Below are positions 1 to 8,608 of a DNA stretch of 64,000 bases, in pieces. Numbering within the stretch: the stretch's first letter is position 1; the number at the start of each line of letters is the position of its first letter. Under the pieces are notes generated by a model that was given only the letters and a program-made list of their open reading frames with translations, did not search any database and had not been told where the DNA came from. A program made the position numbers and the translations under genes. Origin of the DNA: Mesobacillus subterraneus (GTDB lineage: Bacteria; Bacillota; Bacilli; Bacillales; Cytobacillaceae); contig NZ_JAMBOF010000001.1 of NCBI RefSeq assembly GCF_023715485.1, positions 434,001 through 498,000 on the forward strand, written 5' to 3'.

Positions 1-825
1 CCATTATTGATGAGCATTTTCAAAGGCGTAATCGGCCGAGACATGGAATTCTTGTTAAAGCAGCTAAAAGAGCAAAGCCTTGGAGGAGTTGACTTGATTA
101 AGGATGATGAAATCCTGTTTGAAAATAAACTCACTCCTTTTGAGAAGAGAATCGCTCTTGGGAATCAGATTTTGGATGAGGTCTATGAAACTACTGGCCA
201 CAGAACCTTATATGCAGCGAATCTGACGGGGAGGACCACACAGCTTAGAGATAAAGCAAGAAAAGCAGCAGAATTGGGAGCCGATGCGTTGCTGTTCAAT
301 GTATTTGCATACGGTTTGGATGTGCTTCAGGAACTTAGGGAAGATGATGAGATCAGCATTCCAATCATGGCACACCCTGCTGTAAGCGGTGCTTTGACAT
401 CGGCTGATGATTATGGATTTTCACATTCTCTGCTTCTTGGAAAACTCGTTCGCTATGCAGGGGCAGATTTCTCACTGTTCCCTTCGCCATATGGAAGTGT
501 CGCATTGGAAAAGCAGCAGGCACTATCAATCGCTGAAGCACTGACAGCCGAGGACCTTTTCCAAAAGTCATTCCCGGTTCCATCTGCCGGCATCCATCCA
601 GGTATGGTCCCGCTGCTTGTTAAAGATTTTGGAGTAGATTCAATTATTAATGCCGGAGGCGGTGTGCACGGACATCCTGGTGGAGCTCAGGGCGGCGGCA
701 AGGCTTTCAGGCAGGCCATAGACACAGTTCTTCAAGGGAAATCTCTTGAAGAAGGAGCTTTAGAGCATGAAGAGTTAAAGACAGCTATTAATCTATGGGG
801 TTCAGCTGAGGCGGTGGCCAAGTGA
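1..825 (+). CDS. mtnW: 2,3-diketo-5-methylthiopentyl-1-phosphate enolase, MtnW (5' truncated by window edge)
   Basis: RuBisCO-like protein of methionine salvage that enolises 2,3-diketo-5-methylthiopentyl-1-phosphate for MtnX. The reading frame is open to base 1 (PLLMSIFKG), so only the C-terminal part (about 274 of roughly 410 residues) is present and the real start lies outside the window. Visible family marks are [10 protein letters not shown], which carries the lysine carbamylated in RuBisCO-type enzymes, [28 protein letters not shown] and the phosphate-binding [18 protein letters not shown]. The stop codon overlaps the GTG start of mtnX by four bases, which suggests translational coupling. 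The sequence agrees closely with my memory of B. subtilis MtnW (YkrW). Confidence 0.95.
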   Translation, partial: PLLMSIFKGVIGRDMEFLLKQLKEQSLGGVDLIKDDEILFENKLTPFEKRIALGNQILDEVYETTGHRTLYAANLTGRTTQLRDKARKAAELGADALLFNVFAYGLDVLQELREDDEISIPIMAHPAVSGALTSADDYGFSHSLLLGKLVRYAGADFSLFPSPYGSVALEKQQALSIAEALTAEDLFQKSFPVPSAGIHPGMVPLLVKDFGVDSIINAGGGVHGHPGGAQGGGKAFRQAIDTVLQGKSLEEGALEHEELKTAINLWGSAEAVAK

Positions 826-1484
826 ACAATCCAGTGATTTTCTGCGATTTTGATGGTACGGTAACCGAAAAGGATAATATCATCGCAATCATGAATCGAT
901 TCGCACCAGAAGGCTGGGAAGAGCTGAAGGAAGGCGTGCTCAACAGAAGCATTTCCATCAGGGAAGGTGTTGGCAAAATGTTTTCCCTGCTGCCGGTAAG
1001 CTTGAAAGAAGAGATTATTGAATTTGCGTTAGATCATGCAAGAATCCGCTCCGGTTTTCAAGAATTCCTGGATTTCACGAAGGAGGAAGGAATTCCTGTT
1101 TATATTGTCAGCGGAGGGATCGATTTTTTTCTTGAACCAATTATAAACAAATTTGGTCCATTTGCAGGAGTGTACTGCAATGGATCTGATTTTTCACAAA
1201 CCACTATAAAAATCGAATGGCCGAACAGCTGTGATGATCAATGTTCTAATGATTGCGGCTGTTGCAAGCCTTCCATCATGAGAAAGCTTGTACAAAGCGA
1301 TACTTATAAAATCGTCATCGGCGATTCAGTGACCGACCTAGAAGCCGCAAAACAAGCAGATTATGTATTCGCAAGAGATTACCTGAAAATTAAATGTGAA
1401 GAATGGGCTATTCCACATACACCATTTGAAACTTTCTATGATTGTATTGAAGCTCTTAAAACTAAGACAGGGGTGAGAGGATGA
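822..1484 (+). CDS. mtnX: 2-hydroxy-3-keto-5-methylthiopentenyl-1-phosphate phosphatase, MtnX
   Basis: HAD-superfamily phosphatase of 220 residues that dephosphorylates the MtnW product to the acireductone used by MtnD. The HAD nucleophile motif [10 protein letters not shown] lies at residues 8-17, motif II is around YIVSGG, and motif III/IV is [20 protein letters not shown] cysteine cluster, [12 protein letters not shown], sits in the cap region and is typical of this family. Translation starts at GTG 822, overlapping the mtnW stop, and the stop overlaps the ATG of mtnB, so mtnW, mtnX and mtnB form one tightly coupled transcript. Confidence 0.95.
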   Translation: MNNPVIFCDFDGTVTEKDNIIAIMNRFAPEGWEELKEGVLNRSISIREGVGKMFSLLPVSLKEEIIEFALDHARIRSGFQEFLDFTKEEGIPVYIVSGGIDFFLEPIINKFGPFAGVYCNGSDFSQTTIKIEWPNSCDDQCSNDCGCCKPSIMRKLVQSDTYKIVIGDSVTDLEAAKQADYVFARDYLKIKCEEWAIPHTPFETFYDCIEALKTKTGVRG

Positions 1485-2116
1485 GCAGTGTAGAAACGAA
1501 GTGGGAAGAACTTGCTGATGTGAAATCAGAACTTGCAGAGCGTGACTGGTTTATGGGCACCAGCGGCAACCTTGCGATCAAAGTTAATAACGACCCGGTG
1601 CAATTCCTGGTAACGGCCAGCGGAAAGGATAAGCGGAAGCGAACGGATGAAGACTTTTTGCTAGTCGACCAATTCGGCCGTCCTGTTGAAGAAACGCATT
1701 TGAAGCCGTCTGCAGAAACGTTGCTCCATGTTGAGGTGTACAGAAAGACAAACTCCGGCTGCAGTCTCCATGTCCACACAATTGATAATAATGTCATTTC
1801 TGAAGTCTATGGTGACAGGGGTGAGGTACAGTTCCAGGGACAGGAATTAATCAAGGCATTCGATAAATGGGAAGAAGATGCTGTCCTTAAAATTCCCATT
1901 ATTCCGAATTATGCACACATCCCGACATTAGCAAAGGCTTTTTCTGAGCATGTAAAAGGAGATACCGGAGCAGTCCTGATCAGAAACCATGGCATCACCG
2001 TCTGGGGCAGGAACGCTTTTGAAGCTAAAAAAATATTGGAAGCCACAGAATTTTTATTCCGATATCAGTTAAGGCTCCTCGAGCACAAACCATTCCAATT
2101 ATTCAAGGTTGTTTAA
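1481..2116 (+). CDS. mtnB: Methylthioribulose-1-phosphate dehydratase, MtnB
   Basis: Class II aldolase-fold, zinc-dependent dehydratase (211 residues) that converts 5-methylthioribulose-1-phosphate to 2,3-diketo-5-methylthiopentyl-1-phosphate, the substrate of MtnW. Visible marks are GTSGNLAIK near the N terminus, the zinc-binding HVHTIDNN, and [10 protein letters not shown] with the third metal histidine. The ATG at 1481 overlaps the mtnX TGA (ATGA). After its stop there is a 112-base gap to mtnD, unlike the overlapping junctions upstream. Confidence 0.95.
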   Translation: MSSVETKWEELADVKSELAERDWFMGTSGNLAIKVNNDPVQFLVTASGKDKRKRTDEDFLLVDQFGRPVEETHLKPSAETLLHVEVYRKTNSGCSLHVHTIDNNVISEVYGDRGEVQFQGQELIKAFDKWEEDAVLKIPIIPNYAHIPTLAKAFSEHVKGDTGAVLIRNHGITVWGRNAFEAKKILEATEFLFRYQLRLLEHKPFQLFKVV

Positions 2117-2147
2117 CTAAAAGGGTAGTTTAAAATCTTTATGCTGG

Positions 2148-2182
2148 TTTCGGCACTATGTTGATTGGAGCCGAAATCAACT
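2148..2182 (+). repeat. Inverted repeats in the mtnB-mtnD gap, possible palindromic-repeat remnant
   Basis: Two interleaved inverted repeats are visible: TTTCGGC (2148-2154) with GCCGAAA (2170-2176), and GTTGATT (2160-2166) with AATCAAC (2175-2181). The second pair resembles the two outer ends of the palindromic repeat at 51525-51711 joined directly together. It could instead be an RNA hairpin that sets the ratio of mtnD to the upstream genes. Confidence 0.45.
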
Positions 2183-2228
2183 GGCATTACAAGGCTTACT
2201 CAATAAATAAACAAGGGAGAGATCAAAC

Positions 2229-2762
2229 ATGGCATTTATCGTAAAGCAAAATTCACAGGAAAGAATTGTTGAAGAACAGCAGGTAGAAGCATTTTTGAAT
2301 GATCAAGAAGTAATTTACGAAAAATGGGATATTAAAAAGCTTCCAGCTAATCTTCAGGAAAAATTTCTGTTATCCGATGAAGAAAAACAGCAGATCCTTG
2401 AAGCATTTCAAGTTGAAATCGAGGACATTTCTTCCCGCAGAGGCTACAAAGCAAAAGACGTTATCTCGCTGTCCGATAATACACCAAATCTTGACCAGCT
2501 GCTGGCGAACTTCAAGCAGGAGCATCACCATACTGATGATGAAGTAAGGTTCATTGTCAGTGGCCATGGTGTATTCGTGATCCAGGGTAAGGAAGGAGAA
2601 TTCTTTGAAGTCTTCCTTGATCCGGGCGATTTGATTTCCGTCCCTGAAAATACTCGTCATTACTTCACGCTGCAAGATGACCGCCAGGTGGTTGCGGTAA
2701 GGATTTTCGTTACAACTGAAGGCTGGGTGCCTATTTACGAGAATGAAACGGTAAGCCAGTAA
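2229..2762 (+). CDS. mtnD: Acireductone dioxygenase, MtnD
   Basis: Cupin metalloenzyme of 177 residues. The iron form oxidises acireductone to 4-methylthio-2-oxobutanoate and formate, closing the methionine salvage route. Metal ligands are visible in HHHTDDEVRFIVSG (two His and a Glu) and in ENTRHYFTL (third His). The RBS AGGGAGAG lies just before ATG 2229. It is separated from mtnB by 112 bases holding inverted repeats but lies in the same direction, so it is probably the last gene of the mtnWXBD unit. No terminator of standard shape follows. Confidence 0.95.
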   Translation: MAFIVKQNSQERIVEEQQVEAFLNDQEVIYEKWDIKKLPANLQEKFLLSDEEKQQILEAFQVEIEDISSRRGYKAKDVISLSDNTPNLDQLLANFKQEHHHTDDEVRFIVSGHGVFVIQGKEGEFFEVFLDPGDLISVPENTRHYFTLQDDRQVVAVRIFVTTEGWVPIYENETVSQ

Positions 2763-2942
2763 TCAATTTACAAGTACTTATGTAAGCATGGAGATATGGT
2801 GAACTTTGTCGAAGAAAAAAATTTCAGCAGTGAAAATTGTCTTATTTTGCGAATCTATTTACATTGATACAAGCATTTGCAATAATTCTTCAAGTAATCT
2901 TTTATTCATTTAAGGAAGTAAAGTAGTAGAGGAGTTTTAGAA

Positions 2943-3188
2943 GTGTATCAATCGCAAATTGCTTTGTTGAAGGAAATTGATCGCGTAAGGGGATTAATGG
3001 TAGCTGCTGCGCGGGAAACTGGATATACAAGCGAAGAAACGATTCGCCGCAGCCAGGAGCTCGACCGCCTTATTTATGAATATCAAAGTTACTGTAAGGA
3101 AAGTGAATTGCAGCGACAAAGAGCCAAGATTCTTTTTAGACAAATTATCCTGCTGACAAAGAAACAATATGTGCTTGCACATGCCTGA
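2943..3188 (+). CDS. Spo0E-like aspartyl-phosphate phosphatase
   Basis: Small 81-residue protein with the Spo0E family signature SQELDRLIYEY at about residues 37-47, inside a predicted two-helix hairpin. Members dephosphorylate Spo0A~P and delay sporulation. Translation starts at GTG 2943, with GAGGAG about nine bases upstream. It stands alone between mtnD and a hairpin at 3219-3249. B. subtilis has Spo0E itself (ykrX region) at about this chromosomal position, so it may be the spo0E orthologue, but the protein is short and the family is variable, so no symbol is given. Confidence 0.85.
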   Translation: MYQSQIALLKEIDRVRGLMVAAARETGYTSEETIRRSQELDRLIYEYQSYCKESELQRQRAKILFRQIILLTKKQYVLAHA

Positions 3189-3218
3189 TTATATTCAATT
3201 GCTGAATATTGGAGGAAA

Positions 3219-3249
3219 TTAGCCACTGCCCATATCCGGCAGTGGCTAA
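3219..3249. terminator. Bidirectional hairpin between spo0E-like gene and zip
   Basis: A perfect 12-bp stem, TTAGCCACTGCC pairing with GGCAGTGGCTAA around a 7-base loop, lies between convergent genes. It overlaps the stop codon of the ZIP transporter gene. There is no long T run, so termination strength is uncertain. Confidence 0.6.
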
Positions 3250-3980
3250 AATGTTTCAATCAGCAGAATCATGAATAATAGGCCCACTATGAAGGAATAT
3301 GTTGAAGACCTTTCATTGCCGTCTCCATGACTTTCAGGAATCAGTTCCTTATAGATAATGAAAAGCATTGCCCCAGCGGCAAAGGATAAACCAAATGGTA
3401 CGAGGAATTTTACATAGGAGGTCGAGAAATAGCCAAGCAGGGAAGTAATGATTTCAATCACACCTGTTAGAGTGGCGATGATGAATGCTTTAAATTTATT
3501 GATTTGTTGGTTAATCAGAAACAATGCCACGAGGAATCCTTCTGGTGCATTTTGCAGGCCAATGGCAAATGCGATGAGATTCCCGGTTTCATTTCCCTGG
3601 GTAGAAGCATAGCTTACCCCTACAGACAATCCTTCCGGTATATTGTGAAGTGTGATTGCGGCAATGATCAGCATTGCTTTTTCGTCAAACTGTATTTGTT
3701 TGTTTGAATGCTGCAGATCAATGTGTGGAATATTATTTTCCATCACCGTTAAGATCAGCACTCCGAAGAATACCCCGAAAGCCAGTTCAGGAAATCCTCC
3801 AATCTTCAATGCTTCTGGAATCAGTCCCATAGTGGAAGCAGCCATCATGATGCCCGCGGTAAAAGCGAGCAAAGAATCTCTCCATCTATGAGTTACCGAC
3901 CGGTGCATGAATAAAATGATTAACGCTCCCAAGCCAGTAGAAAGGGCGGAGAGTGAACTTCCAATCAAAACGGAACTCAA
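3246..3980 (-). CDS. ZIP family divalent metal transporter
   Basis: Membrane protein of 244 residues with about eight hydrophobic segments and the ZIP metal-site motifs: HNIPEGLSVG in TM4 and QNAPEGFLVA in TM5. A short histidine-poor loop with HIDLQHSNKQ lies between TM3 and TM4. ZIP proteins move zinc, iron or manganese into the cytoplasm; the exact ion cannot be read from sequence. The start is TTG at 3980 with AAAGGAG 11 bases upstream. A 12-bp palindrome, GGCTAATTAGCC (4002-4013), lies just upstream of its RBS. Confidence 0.88.
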   Translation of the reverse strand: MSSVLIGSSLSALSTGLGALIILFMHRSVTHRWRDSLLAFTAGIMMAASTMGLIPEALKIGGFPELAFGVFFGVLILTVMENNIPHIDLQHSNKQIQFDEKAMLIIAAITLHNIPEGLSVGVSYASTQGNETGNLIAFAIGLQNAPEGFLVALFLINQQINKFKAFIIATLTGVIEIITSLLGYFSTSYVKFLVPFGLSFAAGAMLFIIYKELIPESHGDGNERSSTYSFIVGLLFMILLIETF

Positions 3981-4379
3981 TTTACAGCCAACTCCTTTCC
4001 AGGCTAATTAGCCAGATTTAACAATTTGCTCAAAAATTCACGAGAAAATTGCTTTGTGTGATTTTTATCATATTTTTAATCGTGCATTTTATATATTTTT
4101 AACATAGATAGGTTTTTATCATCATATTGCTAATACACCCCACCATGTCATCGCAACGTATTACCATTTTATACAATGGGCTAAATTATGTTCATGAAGA
4201 TTTTTGAATTCCCACGTTTTTGTTTCTCAAACTGCACCTTTTGCTTTCCACTTTTTCAATTGTTGGTACTATGCTTGTAAGGCGATTCATATATCGTACT
4301 ACATAGCATTTTATTTTTTACTTAAAAGAAACCGCTTTCAAATTAATAGTTTTTCATTTTAAGGAGGGGAAAAGAGAAT
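3981..4379. promoter_or_regulatory. Intergenic control region between zip (-) and fixABCX (+)
   Basis: The 399-base divergent region holds the palindrome GGCTAATTAGCC (4002-4013) next to zip and an imperfect Fnr/CRP-type site TGTGA-TTTTTA-TCATA (4057-4072). A TATATT hexamer at 4092-4097 would place that site near -41 for rightward transcription. The 275 bases between that possible promoter and fixA are AT rich and show no further clear element, apart from the fixA RBS AAGGAGGGG about eight bases before the ATG. Confidence 0.4.
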
Positions 4380-5207
4380 ATGCACATTGTCGTTTGTGTC
4401 AAGCAAGTGCCCGATACAAAAATCATCAAAATCAATCCTAAGACGAACACCCTGGACCGGCGGAGCGCACCAGCGATCCTGAATCCATATGATGCCCATG
4501 CTGTACAGGAAGCCGTCAAAATCAGGAATAAGTCAGGAGGTACCATTTCGGTACTATCTATGGGCCCGCCGCAGGCAGTTGCGGTCATTAAAAAGAGTGT
4601 TGAAATAGGAGCAGATCAGGGATACTTAATCTCTGACAGAGCATTTGCCGGAGCGGATACACTGGCAACGAGCTATGCGCTATCCAAGGCGCTTGAAAAA
4701 ATCTCGAAAGAAAATCCGATAGACCTCGTCATTTGCGGAAAACATGCGATTGACGGAGACACGGGGCAAGTAGGACCTGGTATCGCGCGCAGGCTTGACA
4801 TTCCGCCTATTACAAATGTAATCGAAGTTTCAGAGTTTAATAAGGAAGAAAAGTATGTTCATATTAAGCGCAAGCAAATCAACGGTTATGAAGTGATTCA
4901 GTCTCAGCTGCCATGCTTATTGACAGTAGAGAAGGAAATCAACGACATCGAGTATGCGCCACTGCCTAATATGATCAATGCTGCACGTTACGAGCCTGTG
5001 GTCTGGTCCGTTAATGACCTGGAAGATGTCGATAAAACCCAGCTTGGATTGAAAGGATCCCCGACAATTGTCGGAAAAATGTTTTCTCCTCCAAAGCTTG
5101 AAGGCGGAAAGAGAATTGAAGGCGACGCAGATTCCCAGGTCGAACAGCTGATGGAAGTTTTAATGGAAAGAAAAGACTTATTTAAAATAAAAGCAGCCAA
5201 CTCTTGA
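4380..5207 (+). CDS. fixA: Electron-transfer flavoprotein beta subunit, FixA type
   Basis: EtfB/FixA family protein of 275 residues that binds AMP or, in bifurcating members, the electron-splitting FAD together with FixB. Family marks are MHIVVCVKQVPDTK at the start, LNPYDAHAVQEAV, AGADTLATSYAL, and the signature CGKHAIDGDTGQVGPGIAR. It is the first gene of a four-gene operon, with 27 bases to fixB. The presence of fixC and fixX right behind it makes FixA a better name than the beta-oxidation EtfB. Confidence 0.92.
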   Translation: MHIVVCVKQVPDTKIIKINPKTNTLDRRSAPAILNPYDAHAVQEAVKIRNKSGGTISVLSMGPPQAVAVIKKSVEIGADQGYLISDRAFAGADTLATSYALSKALEKISKENPIDLVICGKHAIDGDTGQVGPGIARRLDIPPITNVIEVSEFNKEEKYVHIKRKQINGYEVIQSQLPCLLTVEKEINDIEYAPLPNMINAARYEPVVWSVNDLEDVDKTQLGLKGSPTIVGKMFSPPKLEGGKRIEGDADSQVEQLMEVLMERKDLFKIKAANS

Positions 5208-5234
5208 TTCCGATTTTAAAGGGGGAATAGCAGG

Positions 5235-6260
5235 ATGGAAGAAAACCAGGGAGTCTGGGTATTCATTGAAGTGAACGAAGGAAAAATCGAAGGTGTATCA
5301 CTGGAATTGCTGGGCGCTGGCAGGAAGCTGGCAGATAAGCTAGAGGTGCCTCTCTCAGGTGTTATGCTTGGTGAAGGTGTATTACCGATAGCGAACGAAG
5401 TAATTTATGCAGGAGCAGATCAGGTATATGTCGTTGACCATCCAGTCCTGAAAAATTATCGGACGGAGTCTTATATGAAAGGCGTTTGTACGCTGGCTGA
5501 AAAGTATAAGCCTGAAATTTTTCTATATGGGGCAACACCAAACGGAAAGGACTTGGCGAGCGCGGTTGCAACAGATTTAAGCACTGGCCTGACAGCGGAT
5601 ACGACAATGCTGGATGTTGACGTCGAAAAAAGGCTGCTCGAGGCAAGCCGTCCGGCGTTTGGCGGAAATATCATGGCAACAATCCTTTGTAAAAAGCACA
5701 GGCCGCAAATGGCGACGGTCCGCCCGAAAGTAATGAAGGCGCTAGAAACTGATAATGGCCGCAAGGGTATCATTATCGAAGAAGAATTAGATCTGCGTGA
5801 AGAAGATATGCGCACAAAAGTGATCAAAATTGTGAAGGACGTAACAAAAAAAGCGAGCCTTGCAGAAGCACATGTCATTGTCGCCGGCGGAAAAGGTCTT
5901 GGCGATCTCCAGGGCTTCCAGGTAATTCATGACTTAGCCGATGTAATCGGAGCCAGTGTTGGAGGCACGCGTGATGTCGTGGAGGCAGGGTGGCTTAAGC
6001 ATGAGCAGCAAATCGGCCAGACAGGGGAGACAGTCACACCTAAAATCTACTTTGCTATTGGAATATCCGGTGCAATTCAGCATGTTGAAGGAATGAAGAA
6101 CTCTGAGCTGATCATCGCTATCAACAAAGATCCAAACGCACCGATTTTCGACGTAGCCACTTATGGCATCGTTGGCGATGCGATGGAAATCGTTCCGAAG
6201 CTAATCCAGCAGTTTAAAGAGCTCAGCAAAGAGAAGGGCGGGGAAATGAGCTATGCCTGA
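5235..6260 (+). CDS. fixB: Electron-transfer flavoprotein alpha subunit, FixB type
   Basis: EtfA/FixB protein of 341 residues with an N-terminal alpha/beta domain (about 1-190) and a C-terminal FAD-binding domain (about 205-330). The FAD domain carries VAGGKGLGD, GASVGGTRDVVEAGW, QIGQTGETVTPKIYFAIGIS and INKDPNAPIF, which matches the EtfA family pattern. It pairs with FixA to take electrons from NADH and hand them to FixC and FixX. The start is ATG 5235 after GGGGGAATAGCAGG. Its end overlaps fixC by eight bases. Confidence 0.92.
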   Translation: MEENQGVWVFIEVNEGKIEGVSLELLGAGRKLADKLEVPLSGVMLGEGVLPIANEVIYAGADQVYVVDHPVLKNYRTESYMKGVCTLAEKYKPEIFLYGATPNGKDLASAVATDLSTGLTADTTMLDVDVEKRLLEASRPAFGGNIMATILCKKHRPQMATVRPKVMKALETDNGRKGIIIEEELDLREEDMRTKVIKIVKDVTKKASLAEAHVIVAGGKGLGDLQGFQVIHDLADVIGASVGGTRDVVEAGWLKHEQQIGQTGETVTPKIYFAIGISGAIQHVEGMKNSELIIAINKDPNAPIFDVATYGIVGDAMEIVPKLIQQFKELSKEKGGEMSYA

Positions 6261-7548
6261 AAAATTTGATGTAATCGTCGTAGGAGCCGGCCCTGCCGGA
6301 ACCTCATGTGCATACAGCTGCGCCAAAAGCGGGCTCAAGGTTTTATTGATCGAGCGTGGAGAGTATCCAGGCAGCAAGAATGTAATGGGTGGTGTCCTTT
6401 ACCGCAAACAAATGGAAGAAATTATTCCTGAATTCTGGAAGGAAGCTCCACTTGAAAGGCCAGTAGTCGAACAGCGCTTCTGGATGATGGACAAAGAGTC
6501 TGTTGTCCAGTTTGGCTATAAAGGTCTTGAATGGGCTGTTGAACCATATAATAATTTCACGGTGCTGCGCGCGCAATTTGACCAGTGGTTCGCACAGAAA
6601 GCCGTCGAGGCAGGCGCGTTGTTGATTAATGAAACTGTTGTCACAGAATGCATCGTTGAGAATGGCAAAGTCGTTGGCGTTCGCACTGACCGCCCAGACG
6701 GAGAGGCGTTCGCTGATGTTGTTGTACTTGCTGATGGCGTTAACTCATTGCTATCCAAACAGCTTGGCTTCCACAGGGAATTCCGTCCCGATGAAGTTGC
6801 GCTGACTGTAATGGAAGTAATCAACCTTCCTAAGGAAAAAATCAACGACCGATTCAATCTCGAAGGGAACCATGGAACAACGATCGAAATTTTCGGGGAT
6901 TCAACGCAAGGCAACCTCGGAACCGCATTCCTGTATACCAACAAAGATAGTTTGAATATCGGGGTAGGAACCACGCTTTCCAGCATGATCAAAGCGAAGC
7001 TGAAGCCATATGAATTGCTCGATTATTTGAAAAAACATCCGATGGTTCGTCCATATATTGAAGGTGGCGAATCAGCTGAGTACCTTGCCCACTTGATTCC
7101 AGAAGGCGGTTACCATTCTGTACCGCGCGTTGCCGGTAATGGAGTGCTTGTTGTCGGGGACGCAGCCCAGCTCGTTAACGCAATCCACCGCGAAGGCTCG
7201 AACATGGCGATGGCATCAGGCAAAATGGCCGCAGAGGCAATCTTTGAAGCGAAAAAAGAAGGAAACTTCAGCGAAAGCAGCTTAAATCGCTATAAAGAAG
7301 CATTATATGGAAGCTTCATCATTAAAGACCTTGAAAAGTATAAGGATGCGGCGCACACCTTCGAGAAGTATCCACAATACTTCAAGGACTACGTCCCCAT
7401 GATGAACCAGGCAATGAGCAAATTCTTTACAGTAGACGGAACGCCGAAAAGAGAGAAACAAAAAGAAATCATGCGCAGCGTGACTGCTGAAAAAGGAACC
7501 TTTAAGGTAATGCAAGACATCTATCGTGCCTGGAAGGCGGTGAAATAA
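6253..7548 (+). CDS. fixC: FixC, ETF-quinone oxidoreductase-like flavoprotein
   Basis: FAD-dependent oxidoreductase of 431 residues in the FixC/ETF-QO group. The N-terminal Rossmann motif VVGAGPAGTSCAYSCA (about residues 9-24) binds FAD, and VVGDAAQLVNAIHREGSN near residue 300 is the second FAD motif with the family-typical end. It lacks the C-terminal 4Fe-4S domain of mitochondrial ETF-QO because that part is encoded separately by fixX. In FixABCX it receives electrons from FixAB and reduces the membrane quinone, which in Bacillaceae would be menaquinone. The stop (TAA) and the fixX ATG share one base. Confidence 0.92.
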   Translation: MPEKFDVIVVGAGPAGTSCAYSCAKSGLKVLLIERGEYPGSKNVMGGVLYRKQMEEIIPEFWKEAPLERPVVEQRFWMMDKESVVQFGYKGLEWAVEPYNNFTVLRAQFDQWFAQKAVEAGALLINETVVTECIVENGKVVGVRTDRPDGEAFADVVVLADGVNSLLSKQLGFHREFRPDEVALTVMEVINLPKEKINDRFNLEGNHGTTIEIFGDSTQGNLGTAFLYTNKDSLNIGVGTTLSSMIKAKLKPYELLDYLKKHPMVRPYIEGGESAEYLAHLIPEGGYHSVPRVAGNGVLVVGDAAQLVNAIHREGSNMAMASGKMAAEAIFEAKKEGNFSESSLNRYKEALYGSFIIKDLEKYKDAAHTFEKYPQYFKDYVPMMNQAMSKFFTVDGTPKREKQKEIMRSVTAEKGTFKVMQDIYRAWKAVK

Positions 7549-7832
7549 TGTCAACGACAAACATCGAGGAAAAACAATTTCTTTTAAGGTTTAAGTGTGA
7601 CACAAAATCGCATCTGACTGTACTGGACCATGACGTCTGCATGACTCAGTGCCCTGACAAACTCTGTACCGTGTTTTGCCCCGCAGAAGTCTATAAATGG
7701 GAAGGAAAACGAATGCAGGTGGGCTATGAAGGCTGTCACGAATGCGGAAGCTGCAGAATCGGCTGCCCCTACCAGAATATTAAGTGGGAATATCCAAAAG
7801 GCGGCCACGGAATCGTGTTCAGGCTTGCGTAA
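7548..7832 (+). CDS. fixX: FixX, ferredoxin-like protein
   Basis: Iron-sulfur protein of 94 residues. Cysteines are visible in MTQCPDKLCTVFCP and in GCHECGSCRIGCPY, the arrangement of FixX and of the ETF-QO C-terminal cluster domain. It passes electrons with FixC to the quinone pool. The one-base overlap with fixC (TAATG) indicates translational coupling. A strong terminator follows at 7845-7879, so the operon ends here. Confidence 0.92.
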   Translation: MSTTNIEEKQFLLRFKCDTKSHLTVLDHDVCMTQCPDKLCTVFCPAEVYKWEGKRMQVGYEGCHECGSCRIGCPYQNIKWEYPKGGHGIVFRLA

Positions 7833-7844
7833 TATAGCGGAAAG

Positions 7845-7879
7845 AAACTGGCGGACAAAATACTTGTCCGCCAGTTTTT
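7845..7879 (+). terminator. Terminator of fixABCX
   Basis: A 14-bp stem, AAACTGGCGGACAA pairing with TTGTCCGCCAGTTT, is followed by further T residues. It lies 12 bases after the fixX stop. Confidence 0.9.
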
Positions 7880-8133
7880 ATTTTGAATTTACGCCTTGTA
7901 TTTGCTTATATAAGTGCCGTAGAACAGGAAGAAGGAAGGCAAAGGTAAGATAAAAGGAGCTTATGTGACCGTATAAGTTGGAGAAAGAAGCGAGGAAATC
8001 AGATAACGTGGATGTATTTTTTTTATCATAAATTTAAAATTTGATTAGAAATTCCTATATTCATTATATGTAAGTTAATTCACAAATGGGTTCAAAAAGA
8101 GAGAAGCTAAGTGAGAGGGGATTGCTGAGGGGG
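7880..8133. other. Intergenic stretch after fixX, nothing recognised
   Basis: AT-rich DNA between the fixX terminator and the end of the leftward gene at 8134. Short open frames are present but none has a convincing start or a familiar sequence. Confidence 0.5.
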
Positions 8134-8469
8134 TTAGCTGATTTTTTCTTGCTGGCGCACTGTATGAAGCTGGTCGTTTCGAATTTCTTTTTCTATATTC
8201 CTTGCAGCCTCAACAGCATCATCAAACTTATCATACAAGGAAGAAGCGTAAATTGGTTTGCAAGCATCATAGCTTCCAACTGAATCGGATTTATAAATGG
8301 TTACGTTCCAGTGGTAATATTCCTTGCCATGTTCTTGGTGCCCTTGGAGTCCGATCAGTAAATGGGTATGAAGCAAATCAGGCTGAATATCCATGAATGC
8401 CTTCGAGTCACTAGAACCAGCGGGAATCAAGGCTTTCTCATAAAAATCGCGGTATATTTCGTTTTGCAA
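8134..8469 (-). CDS. Conserved-looking hypothetical protein, 111 aa
   Basis: Soluble protein of 111 residues that I do not recognise. The start is TTG at 8469 with AAAGGAG about ten bases upstream. It has no signal peptide or membrane segment. The middle carries several His and Tyr residues (LLHTHLLIGLQGHQEHGKEYYHWN), and the end is a charged helix (DAVEAARNIEKEIRND). It is divergent from the hemerythrin gene, with 180 bases of shared upstream DNA holding two palindromes. Confidence 0.7.
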   Translation of the reverse strand: MQNEIYRDFYEKALIPAGSSDSKAFMDIQPDLLHTHLLIGLQGHQEHGKEYYHWNVTIYKSDSVGSYDACKPIYASSLYDKFDDAVEAARNIEKEIRNDQLHTVRQQEKIS

Positions 8470-8542
8470 TGAAAACTCACTCCTTTTACATTAATGTATA
8501 ACTTCATTATATGTAAGGATATAAGAAATTTGAAGGCGAATT

Positions 8543-8566
8543 GTTAAAATTTTTAGAAATTTTAAC
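8543..8566. promoter_or_regulatory. Perfect 24-bp palindrome upstream of the hemerythrin gene
   Basis: The arms are GTTAAAATTT (8543-8552) and AAATTTTAAC (8557-8566) around TTAG. It sits about 43 bases before the Fnr/Rex-like box and 75-100 bases upstream of the leftward gene. It could be a second operator. No T run follows on either strand, which argues against a terminator. Confidence 0.5.
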
Positions 8567-8608
8567 GAAGTGTCATTTTTTCTTCACATTTTTCCGAAAA
8601 ATTCGTAG

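Noticed and set aside
5471-5878. 135-codon reverse open frame inside fixB
   Set aside because: Ser/Thr-rich antisense shadow of a well-supported gene, with no ribosome binding site.
8086-8283. 65-codon rightward open frame overlapping the 111-aa gene
   Set aside because: No RBS, and it is antisense to a better-supported leftward gene with a good RBS.
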